A stretch of DNA of 64,000 nt, taken from NCBI GenBank assembly GCA_039029135.1, contig JBCCGT010000004.1:1-64000 (forward strand), given 5' to 3'. Of the stretch, positions 37,391 through 46,372 are shown in pieces. Source of the DNA: JALZVT01 sp039029135 (GTDB lineage Bacteria; Pseudomonadota; Gammaproteobacteria; Pseudomonadales; Azotimanducaceae). Both the position numbers and the translations under genes were made by a program. Every line of letters starts with the position of its first letter. Within the stretch, counting starts at the first letter, position 1. The notes beneath the pieces are model-generated. The model was not told the origin of the DNA. It did no database searches and saw only the letters and a program-made list of their open reading frames with translations.

Positions 37391-39151
37391 TCAGGCAACG
37401 CTGCCTTGGAGCGCGTAGTCCTGATGTACCTCGATCGCGCGGCGGTCGAGGTAGTCTTGCTTGGCGCGCGAGCGCGACAGCTTGCCCGAAGACGTGCGCG
37501 GCAGGGTGCGGGGTGGCACGAGATCGACGTAGACATTGACGCCGAACTGGGCCTGGACGCGGCGATTGAGCTCTTCGCGCAGCTCGTCGTCGCTGTGGCG
37601 CGACTCGACGACCATCACGATGGTTTCGGTGCCGTCGTCTTCGTTGACCGAAAACGCGGACACGTTGCCCATGCGCACACGCGGCACGCCTTCGGCGATG
37701 TGTTCGAGATCCTGGGGCCAGATGTTGCGGCCGTTGATGATGATCACGTCCTTGCGACGGGCGGTGATCACCAGGCGATTGCCCATTCGATAGCCGATGT
37801 CGCCAGTGTCCAGCCAGCCGTCTTCTGACAGCACCGCATCGGTCGCTTCGCGGTTCTGGAAGTAACCCGACATCACGGAGGGACCGCGCAGACAGATGCG
37901 ACCGCAGACCCGATCGGGAAGCTCGTCGCCCGCGTCGTTGCGGATCGCCATCTCGTAGCTCGGCAGCAGGTGGCCGCAGTCGACGAACTCCAGTCCGTCG
38001 TCGCTGTGACGTCCCGCGGCCAGCGGCGTCGCCTTGCCGTCGTCGGTCATGGCGAGCTTGTCGACCAGATCGATATCGACGCCGCGATTCAGCGGCGTGA
38101 AGCTCACGGCCAGGGCGCATTCCGCCATGCCGTAGCAGGGCACGAAGGAACGCGGATCGAAGTTGCTGGCCTTCAGCATGTCGGCGAACTGCTTCAGCGG
38201 CGCCGCGTGGATGCGCTCGGCGCCGACGCAGGCCGCGCGCCAGTTGCTCAGGTCGTACTGCTCGCTGTCGGCGACGCGCAGGCGCTTGGCGACTAGCGCA
38301 TAGCCAAATGGCGGGCTCGAAGAGATCGTGCCCTTGTTGTCGGAGAGCAGCTTCAGCCACAGCCGGGGGCGCATGGCGAAGGTGCGAGGGCTCAGGTAAT
38401 CGGCGGACAGCTGGGTGCCCAGCGGCAGCAGCACGAAGCCCACCAGGCCCATGTCGTGGTAGAAGGGCAGCCAGGACACGAAACGGTCGCCGCTGCCGAG
38501 CATCAGGCCGTGGTCGGCGATCTCCCGCAGATTGGTGAGCACGGCGTGCTGCGATACCTCGACGCCGCGCGGGAAGCTGGTGCTGCCCGAGGTGTACTGC
38601 AGATAGGCCGGCTCGTCGTCGAGCATCGGCTGCAGTTCGACGTCGGCCTCCGGCAGGCAGTCAAAGTCTTCTGTCTCGCCATAGCGCACGAGGGAGAGGC
38701 CTTCGCACGCGCGGGCGAGGAGGGCGCTGTGCGATGCCGGCGCGACAGCGATGCTGGCGTCGCAGGTCTTCAGCATCTGGTGAATCTGGCGGGTAAACGC
38801 CTCGCCGCCGCCGAGCTGCAGTCCCGCGGGCAGTGCGACCGGCAGCAGACCGGCGTACTGGCTCGCGAAGAAAAAACGCATGAACAGCGGATCGGTCTCG
38901 GCGACGATGGCGACCCGGTCGCCGCGCTTCAGTCCGAGGCCCATCAGCTTGCGGGCGAGACACAGGGCCTCGGTGCGCAGCTCCGCGTAGGTGTAGCTGG
39001 ACTCCAGGGCGCCTTTGCCGTCATAGAAATTGACGCCGGTGGTTCCCTGGGCTGCATAGTCCATGACCTCCGCGAGATTGCGAAAGCCGGTGGTTTTTAC
39101 GGGTAGTACCGCGTTCGCGCCTGTGGGCGTCAGGGCTCGATCACTGGTCAT
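37391..39151 (-). CDS. Fatty acyl-AMP ligase / acyl-ACP synthetase
   Basis: A 586-residue adenylate-forming enzyme of the fatty-acyl-AMP ligase type. It has the P-loop-like YTSGSTSFPRGVEVSQ, the mid-region FVPCYGMAECALAVSF, and the A8-region DGWLDTGDIGYRMGNRLVIT with downstream GRNIWPQDLEHIAE. Length and the CYGMAE block match FAALs, which activate a fatty acid as acyl-AMP and pass it to an ACP rather than CoA. The ACP two genes downstream is the obvious acceptor. It is the first gene of the putative sphingolipid operon, with a long (948-base) upstream intergenic region. Confidence 0.9.
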   Translation of the reverse strand: MTSDRALTPTGANAVLPVKTTGFRNLAEVMDYAAQGTTGVNFYDGKGALESSYTYAELRTEALCLARKLMGLGLKRGDRVAIVAETDPLFMRFFFASQYAGLLPVALPAGLQLGGGEAFTRQIHQMLKTCDASIAVAPASHSALLARACEGLSLVRYGETEDFDCLPEADVELQPMLDDEPAYLQYTSGSTSFPRGVEVSQHAVLTNLREIADHGLMLGSGDRFVSWLPFYHDMGLVGFVLLPLGTQLSADYLSPRTFAMRPRLWLKLLSDNKGTISSSPPFGYALVAKRLRVADSEQYDLSNWRAACVGAERIHAAPLKQFADMLKASNFDPRSFVPCYGMAECALAVSFTPLNRGVDIDLVDKLAMTDDGKATPLAAGRHSDDGLEFVDCGHLLPSYEMAIRNDAGDELPDRVCGRICLRGPSVMSGYFQNREATDAVLSEDGWLDTGDIGYRMGNRLVITARRKDVIIINGRNIWPQDLEHIAEGVPRVRMGNVSAFSVNEDDGTETIVMVVESRHSDDELREELNRRVQAQFGVNVYVDLVPPRTLPRTSSGKLSRSRAKQDYLDRRAIEVHQDYALQGSVA

Positions 39152-40099
39152 AGGTCTGCAACAGCTCTCTGGTCACTCGATTAACGTCAGGTCACATGCA
39201 CCTGGACGCCGCTCTGGCTTCAATTGTGGTCGCGCGCTTTGCGCAGATGGACTGCGCGTCGCGCCGCGAGTTAGCGCCGCTGTTGGCCGCGGCGTCATCT
39301 CAGCTTTGCTCTATCCTTGTCTCGGACCCTTCAAGGGTCTCTTCTATCCACTGCTCTCAACTGCGCCTGTTTTGACCGCGCACTTGGTCTGTCGCCGATA
39401 CCGCGTCGTGCGGTGGGCGGCTGACCGGTGGCGGTCGGCGCGAATGGCAACCTCAACCAGCGTCGTCGCGCGAGCGGTGCGTCCTGGCCGGTGAACCAGC
39501 GTGGACCCCACTTCGCTGTCTCTGCTCTCTTCGCTCTTTCCCACAAGAGGCCTCGGTCGAAACCGAGTGCGACCCGGCGCTCTGTCGGCGCGCTTTTGGT
39601 CGCGGTCCCGGGCGGCGGCTGCGAAGCCTGCCGTCGGAATCGATGCCGTCACGGCTCATGTCCTGACGGTGTATTCGATCGGCTTTCAGGTGGCCCCGGT
39701 AACCCGTTGATTAAGAACGAGTTAGCGGAACCCCAGGCCGGCCGTATTTCGTTGGGCAATCAACCGCTTAGCAGTTGTGAAGCCCGACACACGGCGAACG
39801 CTGCGCACCATAGCCTTTTCCGGACTATGAAGCAATTATGGATGTTTATATGAAGACAAAATGGAGAAGCCGTTCGCTGTGTCAGATCTCCCGTTTGTGA
39901 CGCGGTACGGGCAGGAATTCCCTTTGTCGACTAGGACACCCGCGCCGGCAGTATGTCCTACATACAGATTTGGGTTGTGATCGCCGTCCCAATGACCGTT
40001 AGACGAGGTTCCGTTGGCCGGATTGGTCGCGGCAGGCTCTGCTGTCAGGGCGCCGCGAAAGGGCGGCCGCTGCGCGCGGAACGGGCCTGCGAAGCCCGG
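39152..40099. other. Long intergenic region upstream of the sphingolipid-like operon
   Basis: No credible gene is seen in these 948 bases: frames that stay open are arginine/serine-rich or short, without ribosome binding sites. The stretch around 39700-39960 is distinctly AT-richer (about 43% GC in the 60 bases from 39841) than the flanking genes. The left part must contain the promoter of the acyl-AMP ligase operon. An sRNA or a degraded gene cannot be excluded by eye. Confidence 0.6.
39932..39965. promoter_or_regulatory. Nested inverted repeats, candidate operator
   Basis: Two overlapping dyads occur here. TAGGACA (39932-39938) is the reverse complement of TGTCCTA (39954-39960), and GTATGT (39951-39956) pairs with ACATAC (39960-39965) across a CCT loop. 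They lie in the AT-richer intergenic stretch and could bind a dimeric regulator. No gene nearby encodes an obvious partner, so this is a structural observation only. Confidence 0.3.
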
Positions 40100-40897
40100 T
40101 CAGCTGTAGCTCACGCCCATGCCTGCCCGGGCGTCGGTGGTGACGCCGTACGGGGCGATCGGGTAGCGCAGGCCGTTCCTGGACAGCGCCTGCATCCCGG
40201 CGATCGCCTTGGGTAAGAACTGTGGGGGCAGGGCCATTAGCAGCTCGTCTTCCATGACGCCGCCGTAGCGGCGTTCCGCAAAGCAGGGGATCGATAGCGA
40301 CGGCTCGCCGGTGGCCAGCGCCCGGCCCCAGGAATCGGCGCAGGCCGACTCGCCGACGCAGGACCAGTCGAACTTCTGGAAGCCGGTCCACTGCAGGCCA
40401 TTGATGAGGATGATCATCTGGGCGGGCGTGGCATAGATGAGGCAGACGTCCGGCGGATTCAGGCGGCCCGCCGCCAGCGGACTCACTGCCATGGCCTCGA
40501 ACCGGCCGTGGGGCACGACGTCCATGCACGCCTGGTGTTTGGCCGCCTCGTCCTGATTTTCGAACCACACGCCGGCCATGCGATCGCCCGACAGCCACTC
40601 CTCGTTGCGTGGGTGCAGACCGATCACCGTCGCGCACTGGGCGCCGACCAGATCCTCTGCTGTGATGCCGACGGTCCAGCCGTTGCGGCTGGCCTGGCCG
40701 ACGATCTGGTCGGTCGTATGAATATTGGACGGCCGGCGGATGCGCGGGATGGCCGCCATGTCCTCGGCCCGCTCGAACAGCTTCATGCCGATCGGCGTGG
40801 TGCGCAGCCGCAGCAGCGCGTTTAGCTGACCGAGCAGGTCGGGCCAGTCGTAGCTGGTGGCGTCGCTCGAAATCAGATCCGGGTCGGTTTCGCTCAT
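40100..40897 (-). CDS. DUF169 family protein
   Basis: A 265-residue protein of the DUF169 family, recognisable from LRLRTTPIGMKLFERAEDM near the N-terminus, a cysteine-bearing GAQCATVIGL, and the C-terminal SCVGESACADSWGRALATGE with FAERRYGG. The family is uncharacterised; conserved cysteines suggest a metal or redox role. A very strong AGGGGGAG precedes the ATG. It lies about 95 bases after the alpha/beta hydrolase start on the same strand, in the direction of the long intergenic region. Confidence 0.88.
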   Translation of the reverse strand: MSETDPDLISSDATSYDWPDLLGQLNALLRLRTTPIGMKLFERAEDMAAIPRIRRPSNIHTTDQIVGQASRNGWTVGITAEDLVGAQCATVIGLHPRNEEWLSGDRMAGVWFENQDEAAKHQACMDVVPHGRFEAMAVSPLAAGRLNPPDVCLIYATPAQMIILINGLQWTGFQKFDWSCVGESACADSWGRALATGEPSLSIPCFAERRYGGVMEDELLMALPPQFLPKAIAGMQALSRNGLRYPIAPYGVTTDARAGMGVSYS

Positions 40898-40991
40898 CTT
40901 CTCCCCCTCTATCTTTCCCTTTGGCCCTCGGCCATCTGGCCCTTTAACGTGCCCGTCCGCTTACCTCAGCGTCGGGTGCAAGGCGCCGTCA

Positions 40992-41954
40992 TCAGCCGAG
41001 TTTACGGCGAAAGAAGTCCTGCGCGAGCGCGGCAAATGCGTCGGGTTGGTCGTAGTGCACCTGATGGCCCGCTGCGGCGATCTCGTGGTACTCGACGTCG
41101 CGGAAGCACTGGAGCCGTTCGTCGAGTTCGCCGGGCGCGAAGCGCCCGTCGCCGTTGGCCGCGCGACGGGCCCAGTAGTGGTGGCTGTCTGCGCCCAGCA
41201 GGATGGCGGTCGGGGCGGTGATCGAGCGCCAGTAGTCGAGATTGCGGCGATGGGACACCCCCAAGAACACCTCCTGTGCCCGCGGATCGAAGGCCCAGAC
41301 GACGCCGCCGTCGACCGCTTCGGTTCCCCAGGTTGCGAGCTGGGCCGCAAAGCTCTCGGACAGGCCCGGGTTGTTGGCCAGCAGACGCTCGGCGGCCGCG
41401 GCCCGATCGGGCATGACCCGCGGATCCTCCGCGCGAGCGGCGGTTTGGATGGCGCTATCCAGCAGCGCGCTCAGGCCGGCGATGTCCCCCTCTGCGCTGC
41501 GGGCACCCAGGGGCGGCCCGAGGCCCTCGACGATCATCAGCGCGCTAATCGCGCTGGTGAACATCCCGGCGTAACGGCTGACGATGTGACCCCCCAGGCT
41601 GTGGCCTAACAGCGCCACCCGCTCGAGCTTGAGATGCGCGATGAGCCGACGCAGATCCATCAAGTAGTGCTGGATGGCGTAGCTGCCCGGGCGCAGGCTC
41701 TGGCCGTGACCGCGCAGGTCGGGCAGCACGCAGTCGAAGTCGGCATTCAGCGCCGCGGCGATCGGCAGCAGGCTGCGGCCGGTGTCGCGCATGCCGTGCA
41801 GCAGAATGATGGTGGGGCGGGTGGCCGCGGGTTCCGCCGAACGGCTGTCGTCCGCCGAACGGCCGTTGAGGGTGTAGTAGACGATCGACTGACCGGCGCT
41901 GAGCGGCAGCCGATGGGCGAGCGCGTCCGTCGCAGGTTCGGTCGCCTCGCTCAA
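40992..41954 (-). CDS. Alpha/beta hydrolase
   Basis: A 320-residue alpha/beta-hydrolase. It has the oxyanion HGMRDTG (52-58 region), the nucleophile elbow GHSLGGH with Ser119, and the catalytic histidine in AAGHQVHYDQPDAF near the C-terminus. It is soluble and lacks a signal peptide. Length and motifs fit esterases, epoxide hydrolases or C-C hydrolases without deciding among them. The start is TTG at 41954 with GAGG about 8 bases upstream. It is probably co-transcribed with the DUF169 gene that follows. Confidence 0.86.
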   Translation of the reverse strand: MSEATEPATDALAHRLPLSAGQSIVYYTLNGRSADDSRSAEPAATRPTIILLHGMRDTGRSLLPIAAALNADFDCVLPDLRGHGQSLRPGSYAIQHYLMDLRRLIAHLKLERVALLGHSLGGHIVSRYAGMFTSAISALMIVEGLGPPLGARSAEGDIAGLSALLDSAIQTAARAEDPRVMPDRAAAAERLLANNPGLSESFAAQLATWGTEAVDGGVVWAFDPRAQEVFLGVSHRRNLDYWRSITAPTAILLGADSHHYWARRAANGDGRFAPGELDERLQCFRDVEYHEIAAAGHQVHYDQPDAFAALAQDFFRRKLG

Positions 41955-42016
41955 TGCTTGGTCCTCATCGTGCTGCGCCCCCTTTCTATTACTACTGTCG
42001 CCGCGAACACGGCAGC

Positions 42017-42793
42017 TTAGCGCGGGCCGAGTCCCGGCGCGCGCCAGATCCGCGTGGTGCCGTAGACGTCGAACTCGCCAAGATTGGGCAGCGTCAGCGC
42101 CGCTAGCGTATCCAGCAGCTCGAAGTCAGCGGAGGGCAGGGTATCGATTCGCGAGTCCGCCACGATGACCTCGCCGGCCTGGCATCGGGCGGCGTCGAGC
42201 AGTGGCAGGTTCGCGGCGTCGTACAGCACATCGGCCAGCACTATCACGTCCGCCGGTGGGGCATCCTGTAACCGCTCGCAGGGCTCGACGTCCACCCCGT
42301 TGAGGTGGGCGTTGACGACGCTCGCGAGTCGGGCGTCGGCGTCGATGTCGCAGGCCACAACAGAAGCTGCGCCCGCGAGCGCCGCGGCGATGCCGGCGAC
42401 GCCGGAACCGCTGCCGAGGTCCAGCACGCGGCGCCCGCGCACACGCTCCGGCTGGGCCAACAGCCAGCGCGCGAGCGCCTGACCGCTGCCCCAGCAGAAG
42501 GCCCAGTAGGCCGGCTCGGCGATCACCGCCCGCATGACGTCGGGTTCTAGCGGGCCGGTCGGAAAGTCGGCGTTGATCACCAGCAGCTCGATGTCGTCGC
42601 AGTCGGGCAGTCGCAGGGACTCGAGCCGCGCCATCGGCAGGGTCCGCGCGAGCGCCTGTTGTAGGCGCTGGCGTGCCGCTGACGCCGCACCGGCCGCGTC
42701 CTCGAGGTGCTCGACTGGTGCCCCGTCGGACATAGGCTCGGACTGCGGATCGGACTCTAGGTGGGACTCCAGGTGAGGGGGGCGTGCGGGCAT
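42017..42793 (-). CDS. Predicted SAM-dependent methyltransferase (NNT1/EFM7-like)
   Basis: A class I methyltransferase, 258 residues from the first ATG or 238 from ATG 42733. The SAM loop is RRVLDLGSGSGVAGIAAAL, followed by the acidic strand VVACDIDADA and the catalytic-region VIVLADVLYDAANLPLL. The segment AYWAFCWGSGQALARWLL before the SAM loop is typical of the nicotinamide/protein lysine N-methyltransferase-like group. The substrate may be a protein lysine or terminus. The N-terminal 20 residues contain a short HLESHLESDPQSEP repeat and may not be translated. It is divergent from the acyl-CoA dehydrogenase gene. Confidence 0.82.
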   Translation of the reverse strand: MPARPPHLESHLESDPQSEPMSDGAPVEHLEDAAGAASAARQRLQQALARTLPMARLESLRLPDCDDIELLVINADFPTGPLEPDVMRAVIAEPAYWAFCWGSGQALARWLLAQPERVRGRRVLDLGSGSGVAGIAAALAGAASVVACDIDADARLASVVNAHLNGVDVEPCERLQDAPPADVIVLADVLYDAANLPLLDAARCQAGEVIVADSRIDTLPSADFELLDTLAALTLPNLGEFDVYGTTRIWRAPGLGPR

Positions 42794-42928
42794 CGCGGCA
42801 TGTTACCTGCCCCACGGCGCGGGCGCGCGAAGCGCCTGTCGCTGCGGCCGACGCAGTTGCGCTCGACATCCCCCGCGGGCTTTGATTTCATGGATCGAAT
42901 TGTCACCTGGGGGGAAGGCCGCTTACCG

Positions 42929-44074
42929 ATGCCAATGATCCTGAACGAAGAGCAGATCATGCTGCGCGACGCAGCGAAGGACTTCTGCGCCAACAACACG
43001 CCGATCACACAGCTGCGCCAACTGCGCGACGACAACGATGCGAACGGCTTTGATACCGCCACCTGGCAGTCGATGGTCGAGTTGGGCTGGGCGGGCATTC
43101 CGTTCCCCGAAGACTACGGCGGCCTCGACTTTGGCTATAAGGGTCTTGGCGTGGTTACCCAGGAGACCGGGCGCACGCTGGCGGCCAGCCCGCTGATCGC
43201 CTCGATCTGGACCTGCGGCACGCTGCTGAATCTGGCGGGCAAGTCGGCGCAGAAGAACGAACTGCTGCCGCAGCTCGCAGCGGGCGAGCTGCTGATGGCG
43301 CTGGCGCTCGAAGAGAGCCACCGTCACGCCCCCAATCAGATCGCCACCAAGGCGAAAGAGACCAAGAGCGGCTATTCGATCTCCGGCGAGAAGACCTTCG
43401 TTCTCGATGGCCACGTCGCCAGCAAGCTGATCGTCGTCGCCCGAACTGAAGGCAAGAAAGACGAGCGCAAGGGCATCACGCTGTTCCTGGTGGACGCCGA
43501 CGCCGACGGCATCAGCATCGAGCGTACGCTGATGGTCGATTCGCGCAATGCGGCCAACGTCACCCTGAAGAACGTCAAGGTGTCCTCGAAAGACGTGATC
43601 GGCCGCGCGGGACGCGGTGCGAGCGTACTGGATGAGGCGCTCGACATCGCGCGTATCGGTGTGGCGGCAGAAATGCTGGGCAGCGCCGAAGAGTGTTTCG
43701 AACGCACGGTGCAGTATCTGAAGGAAAGGGAGCAGTTCGGCGTGCCGATCGGCTCGTTCCAGGCCCTGAAGCACCGCGCCGCCAACATGTTCTGCGAGCT
43801 CGAACTGTCCAAGTCGGTAGTGCTCGAGGCGCTGACGGCGCTCGACGAAGGGCGCGACAAGGAAGAGATCGCGAAACTCGCGTCGCTCGCCAAGTACAAG
43901 GTCGGCGAGACCTTCCATACCGTGTCCCGCGAAGGCATTCAGATGCACGGCGGTATCGGCATGACCGACGAGTTCGAGATCGGCTTCTTCATCAAGCGCG
44001 CCGCCGTCGCCGAGATCACCTTCGGCGACCAGAGCTATCACCGTAATCGCTATGGTGAGCTGGAGGGCTACTAG
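42929..44074 (+). CDS. Acyl-CoA dehydrogenase with non-canonical C-terminus
   Basis: A 381-residue FAD acyl-CoA dehydrogenase. It shows GWAGIPFPEDYGGLDFGYK, the substrate/FAD segment ALALEESHRH, a KTFVLDGHVASKL strand, and EREQFGVPIGSFQALKHRAA. The C-terminal region REGIQMHGGIGMTDEFEIGF runs into FIKRAAVAEITFGDQSYHRN and lacks the usual EGT glutamate. This layout occurs in the steroid/side-chain and short heteromeric acyl-CoA dehydrogenases, where the base may sit elsewhere. ATG 42929 follows GGGGGGAAGG. It is the last gene before the lower-GC patch, and two hairpins follow its stop. Confidence 0.87.
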   Translation: MPMILNEEQIMLRDAAKDFCANNTPITQLRQLRDDNDANGFDTATWQSMVELGWAGIPFPEDYGGLDFGYKGLGVVTQETGRTLAASPLIASIWTCGTLLNLAGKSAQKNELLPQLAAGELLMALALEESHRHAPNQIATKAKETKSGYSISGEKTFVLDGHVASKLIVVARTEGKKDERKGITLFLVDADADGISIERTLMVDSRNAANVTLKNVKVSSKDVIGRAGRGASVLDEALDIARIGVAAEMLGSAEECFERTVQYLKEREQFGVPIGSFQALKHRAANMFCELELSKSVVLEALTALDEGRDKEEIAKLASLAKYKVGETFHTVSREGIQMHGGIGMTDEFEIGFFIKRAAVAEITFGDQSYHRNRYGELEGY

Positions 44075-44098
44075 GCGCTAACTCAAAGCATTAGCGCC
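44074..44098 (+). terminator. Stem-loop overlapping the acyl-CoA dehydrogenase stop
   Basis: GGCGCTAA at 44074-44081 pairs perfectly with TTAGCGCC at 44091-44098 across a 9-base loop. The stem begins at the last base of the TAG stop. There is no T-run, so if it is a terminator it is Rho-assisted or only protects the 3' end. Confidence 0.45.
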
Positions 44099-44106
44099 CC
44101 TCGACA

Positions 44107-44138
44107 GCGCTTAGCCGGCCTGTGGCCGGACTAAGCGC
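44107..44138. terminator. Strong 14-bp stem-loop at the edge of the low-GC patch
   Basis: The 14-base left arm (44107-44120) and 15-base right arm (44124-44138) pair with a single bulged A around a TGT loop: GCGCTTAG-CCGGCC against GGCCGG-A-CTAAGCGC. It is a very stable hairpin directly after the first one. No T-run follows on either strand. It may end transcription of the dehydrogenase or mark an insertion boundary. Confidence 0.5.
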
Positions 44139-44178
44139 GAGAGGGTATTCCCCGGCGCAAACGCAAGGTGTTAATGCT

Positions 44179-44532
44179 TCACAACAGGGCTTTGACTGAC
44201 AGCAGGGTAGACTGCGTGTGGTGACGCAGGACTGTGTCCTGATAAGCAGTGTCCGATACGACCGTAATGACACCCCATTGTGGACACCCGAAACGGCGAA
44301 AAAAAGAACCTCTGTCGGCTCTGATGAGCCAATAGCAGTGGCCAAAGTAGCCGCTAGGTGCTTTCGCCGATTTCGTCGCGACGATCGCCGTAAGCATCTT
44401 CAGATATTCGATAATCGCTCGTGTGACATCGGGGTCGGAGATTTCGGCGGTGACTTTAAGGGTGCCATCTCTGCGCAGGCTGTGAGTGATGTCGATGTGG
44501 AAGGCTCGGCTCGTGCTGGACTTTGCCGCCAT
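44179..44532 (-). CDS. Possible small hypothetical protein
   Basis: A 117-residue frame of doubtful coding status. The N-terminal half (FHIDITHSLRRDGTLKVTAE and EYLKMLTAIVATK) reads like a real alpha/beta protein, while the C-terminal half is less convincing. No family was recognised and no strong ribosome binding site is seen. It lies downstream of the TIR gene on the same strand, separated by about 277 bases (44533-44809) in which I see no gene. It could be an accessory gene of that system or a relic. Confidence 0.32.
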   Translation of the reverse strand: MAAKSSTSRAFHIDITHSLRRDGTLKVTAEISDPDVTRAIIEYLKMLTAIVATKSAKAPSGYFGHCYWLIRADRGSFFRRFGCPQWGVITVVSDTAYQDTVLRHHTQSTLLSVKALL

Positions 44533-44809
44533 CGCGGAGCGATCCGATGCACGACTCTAAGCACGGGTATCCGGGCTCTGTGCATGCAATTTCAGTGACC
44601 AGATCCGATACTTTCTTCGTCGATCTCCGTGAATACCTACACTCGAGTGCGGGCAACAGCCTCTGGATCGGGCCGGCGTCCCTCGCCGAGTATCGCCAGC
44701 CTGTCCACTCTCCTCTGGCTCAACTAAGCATGACTCCGGCACCAAGATCGGACTCTGGTCGTCCATCGCGATGTTTGAGAACGAAGACTATGTTGAAGAT
44801 TCGTAAGGC

Positions 44810-46372
44810 TCAGAGATCCATAGTGATCAGGCCGTGGGCTTCGGTCGAGTCGGCTGCGAGCAACGTGGGTGACCGAACACCAGGTAGCACGGAGACGTCG
44901 TAGGTCTCACGTGCGCCGGCCTCGAGCCATAGTCGCTCGACACACTCACCCGTGCGCGTATCGATCACCACAACTCCAGTGTGTGCCTCCTGTCCATTGG
45001 CCGCTAGCCGGTCGTGGAGTTCAAGCCCGGCGAAGTCCTCGTAGCGGGGCCGCGAGACGCCGCAGAATGCAAACGGTCCGTCGAAAGCCAGGCCCCTCGC
45101 GAATCCTGGAACGGCTGCGATGGCCTCGAATGCCCCCATGCCAGAGGTACTCATCCGCACGAACCCCAGCTCCCCCGTACCTGAGTTCAGGACCCAGGTA
45201 CGCCCGCCGTGAACCCGGGGCGAGTGCGGCATCGTCAGACCCTCGCAAACCACCCCGCCCGACCGAAGATCCAGCACCACCCCACCTCCGACCCGATTCT
45301 CCCGCCAGCCGTCGATGGAGTCCGAGACACCAAACGCGGTTGCGAAGGCGAGTTCACCGTCCTGTACCGCCAGTCCATTGAGATGACAGCGGTCCTCCGG
45401 CGCCACGGCGCTCACGAAGCTCGGCAACCACGCCAGACGGAAGCTGTGAGTCGGCGACGGCGTTGCCACGCAGCTGTAACGACTGGACACGAAGTAGACC
45501 CCGTCAGCCACTGCCACATCATGCGGCGCCAGGAGACCTAGGAAGTGAGACTCCCGGGGGATGAGTAGATGTGAGAAACCCCCACCGTAGGACTGGCCGG
45601 GCTGCAGCACGCTCGTCAACGTGATCAGCGCCGTTCGGGTGGCCACAACGAGGCGCTCGTTGCTCCAATGCATCCCGGTCGGCTCGTCAAAGCCGGCGTT
45701 AACAATCGACAGCGCACCGTCTGAGCGAGAACCCACCAGAGACAACCAACCCCAATCCGGCGTTGTCACGGCCAGGGAGATCTGACGTGCGGCAAGCAAC
45801 TCCGCCAGTCCGGCCGACGCTGAGTATCCCGCGTCCGGCTCGGGCCGATCTGTGTCGATCGCCCTCCGGTTCCGTTGCTTGATCTCGTCAGCCCTAGAGG
45901 CGGTCTCGGTCGCGGCGATGGCCAGTCGCCGGCGGGCGTCACGGTCTTCAGTGTTGTGCCCGGGGTCGCGACGCGCCAAGGCACCGACTGCAGCTTGGAT
46001 CTGCACCACGCTCTCCTGCAGGACAGCGGCATCAAACTCAGGGATCACGATGGCGTGGACGAGGCTGAGTGGCGGCGCGAGTGCTTCGGGTTCTACCCCG
46101 TCGATGAGTATCGGAACGACGTGGAGGCCGTTGGCGACGGCCTGCGATAGCTCCCATCTGACCCAGTCGCTCAGAAGCGACGTCGGCGAGAGGACGCCGA
46201 CGAAGACCTTGGCCTCCGACACGATGGTCTGGATTTTCTCGTCAAAGGTGTCGCCGGGAAGTAGCAGCGCGTCCCACCAGACATCAAGCTCGACGGCCTG
46301 CAAAGCAGTGCCGATCCGATCGGCTGCCTCGCGATCGACACGGGCGTACGAGATAAATACGTCGACGCTCAA
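44810..46372 (-). CDS. TIR domain fused to TIGR03032-type domain
   Basis: A 520-residue protein. Residues 1-120 are a TIR domain: DVFISYARVDREAADRIGTA, WWDALLLPGDTFDEKI, and the putative NADase glutamate E74 in SDWVRWELSQA. Residues about 190-515 resemble the TIGR03032 family (probably a beta-propeller-like fold): HDVAVADGVYFVSSRYSCVA, PEDRCHLNGLAVQDGELAFA, MPHSPRVHGGRTWVLNSGTG. Bacterial TIR domains cleave NAD+ or make cyclic or conjugated ADP-ribose signals in defence. The TTG start overlaps the stop of the NDT-macro gene (TTGA), so both are co-translated. I know of no described system with this fusion. The charged linker at 130-180 separates the domains. Confidence 0.88.
   Translation of the reverse strand: MSVDVFISYARVDREAADRIGTALQAVELDVWWDALLLPGDTFDEKIQTIVSEAKVFVGVLSPTSLLSDWVRWELSQAVANGLHVVPILIDGVEPEALAPPLSLVHAIVIPEFDAAVLQESVVQIQAAVGALARRDPGHNTEDRDARRRLAIAATETASRADEIKQRNRRAIDTDRPEPDAGYSASAGLAELLAARQISLAVTTPDWGWLSLVGSRSDGALSIVNAGFDEPTGMHWSNERLVVATRTALITLTSVLQPGQSYGGGFSHLLIPRESHFLGLLAPHDVAVADGVYFVSSRYSCVATPSPTHSFRLAWLPSFVSAVAPEDRCHLNGLAVQDGELAFATAFGVSDSIDGWRENRVGGGVVLDLRSGGVVCEGLTMPHSPRVHGGRTWVLNSGTGELGFVRMSTSGMGAFEAIAAVPGFARGLAFDGPFAFCGVSRPRYEDFAGLELHDRLAANGQEAHTGVVVIDTRTGECVERLWLEAGARETYDVSVLPGVRSPTLLAADSTEAHGLITMDL

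Noticed and set aside
39331..39853. Several short frames in the intergenic region
   Set aside because: Arg/Ser-rich, overlapping on both strands, with no ribosome binding site or recognisable motif.
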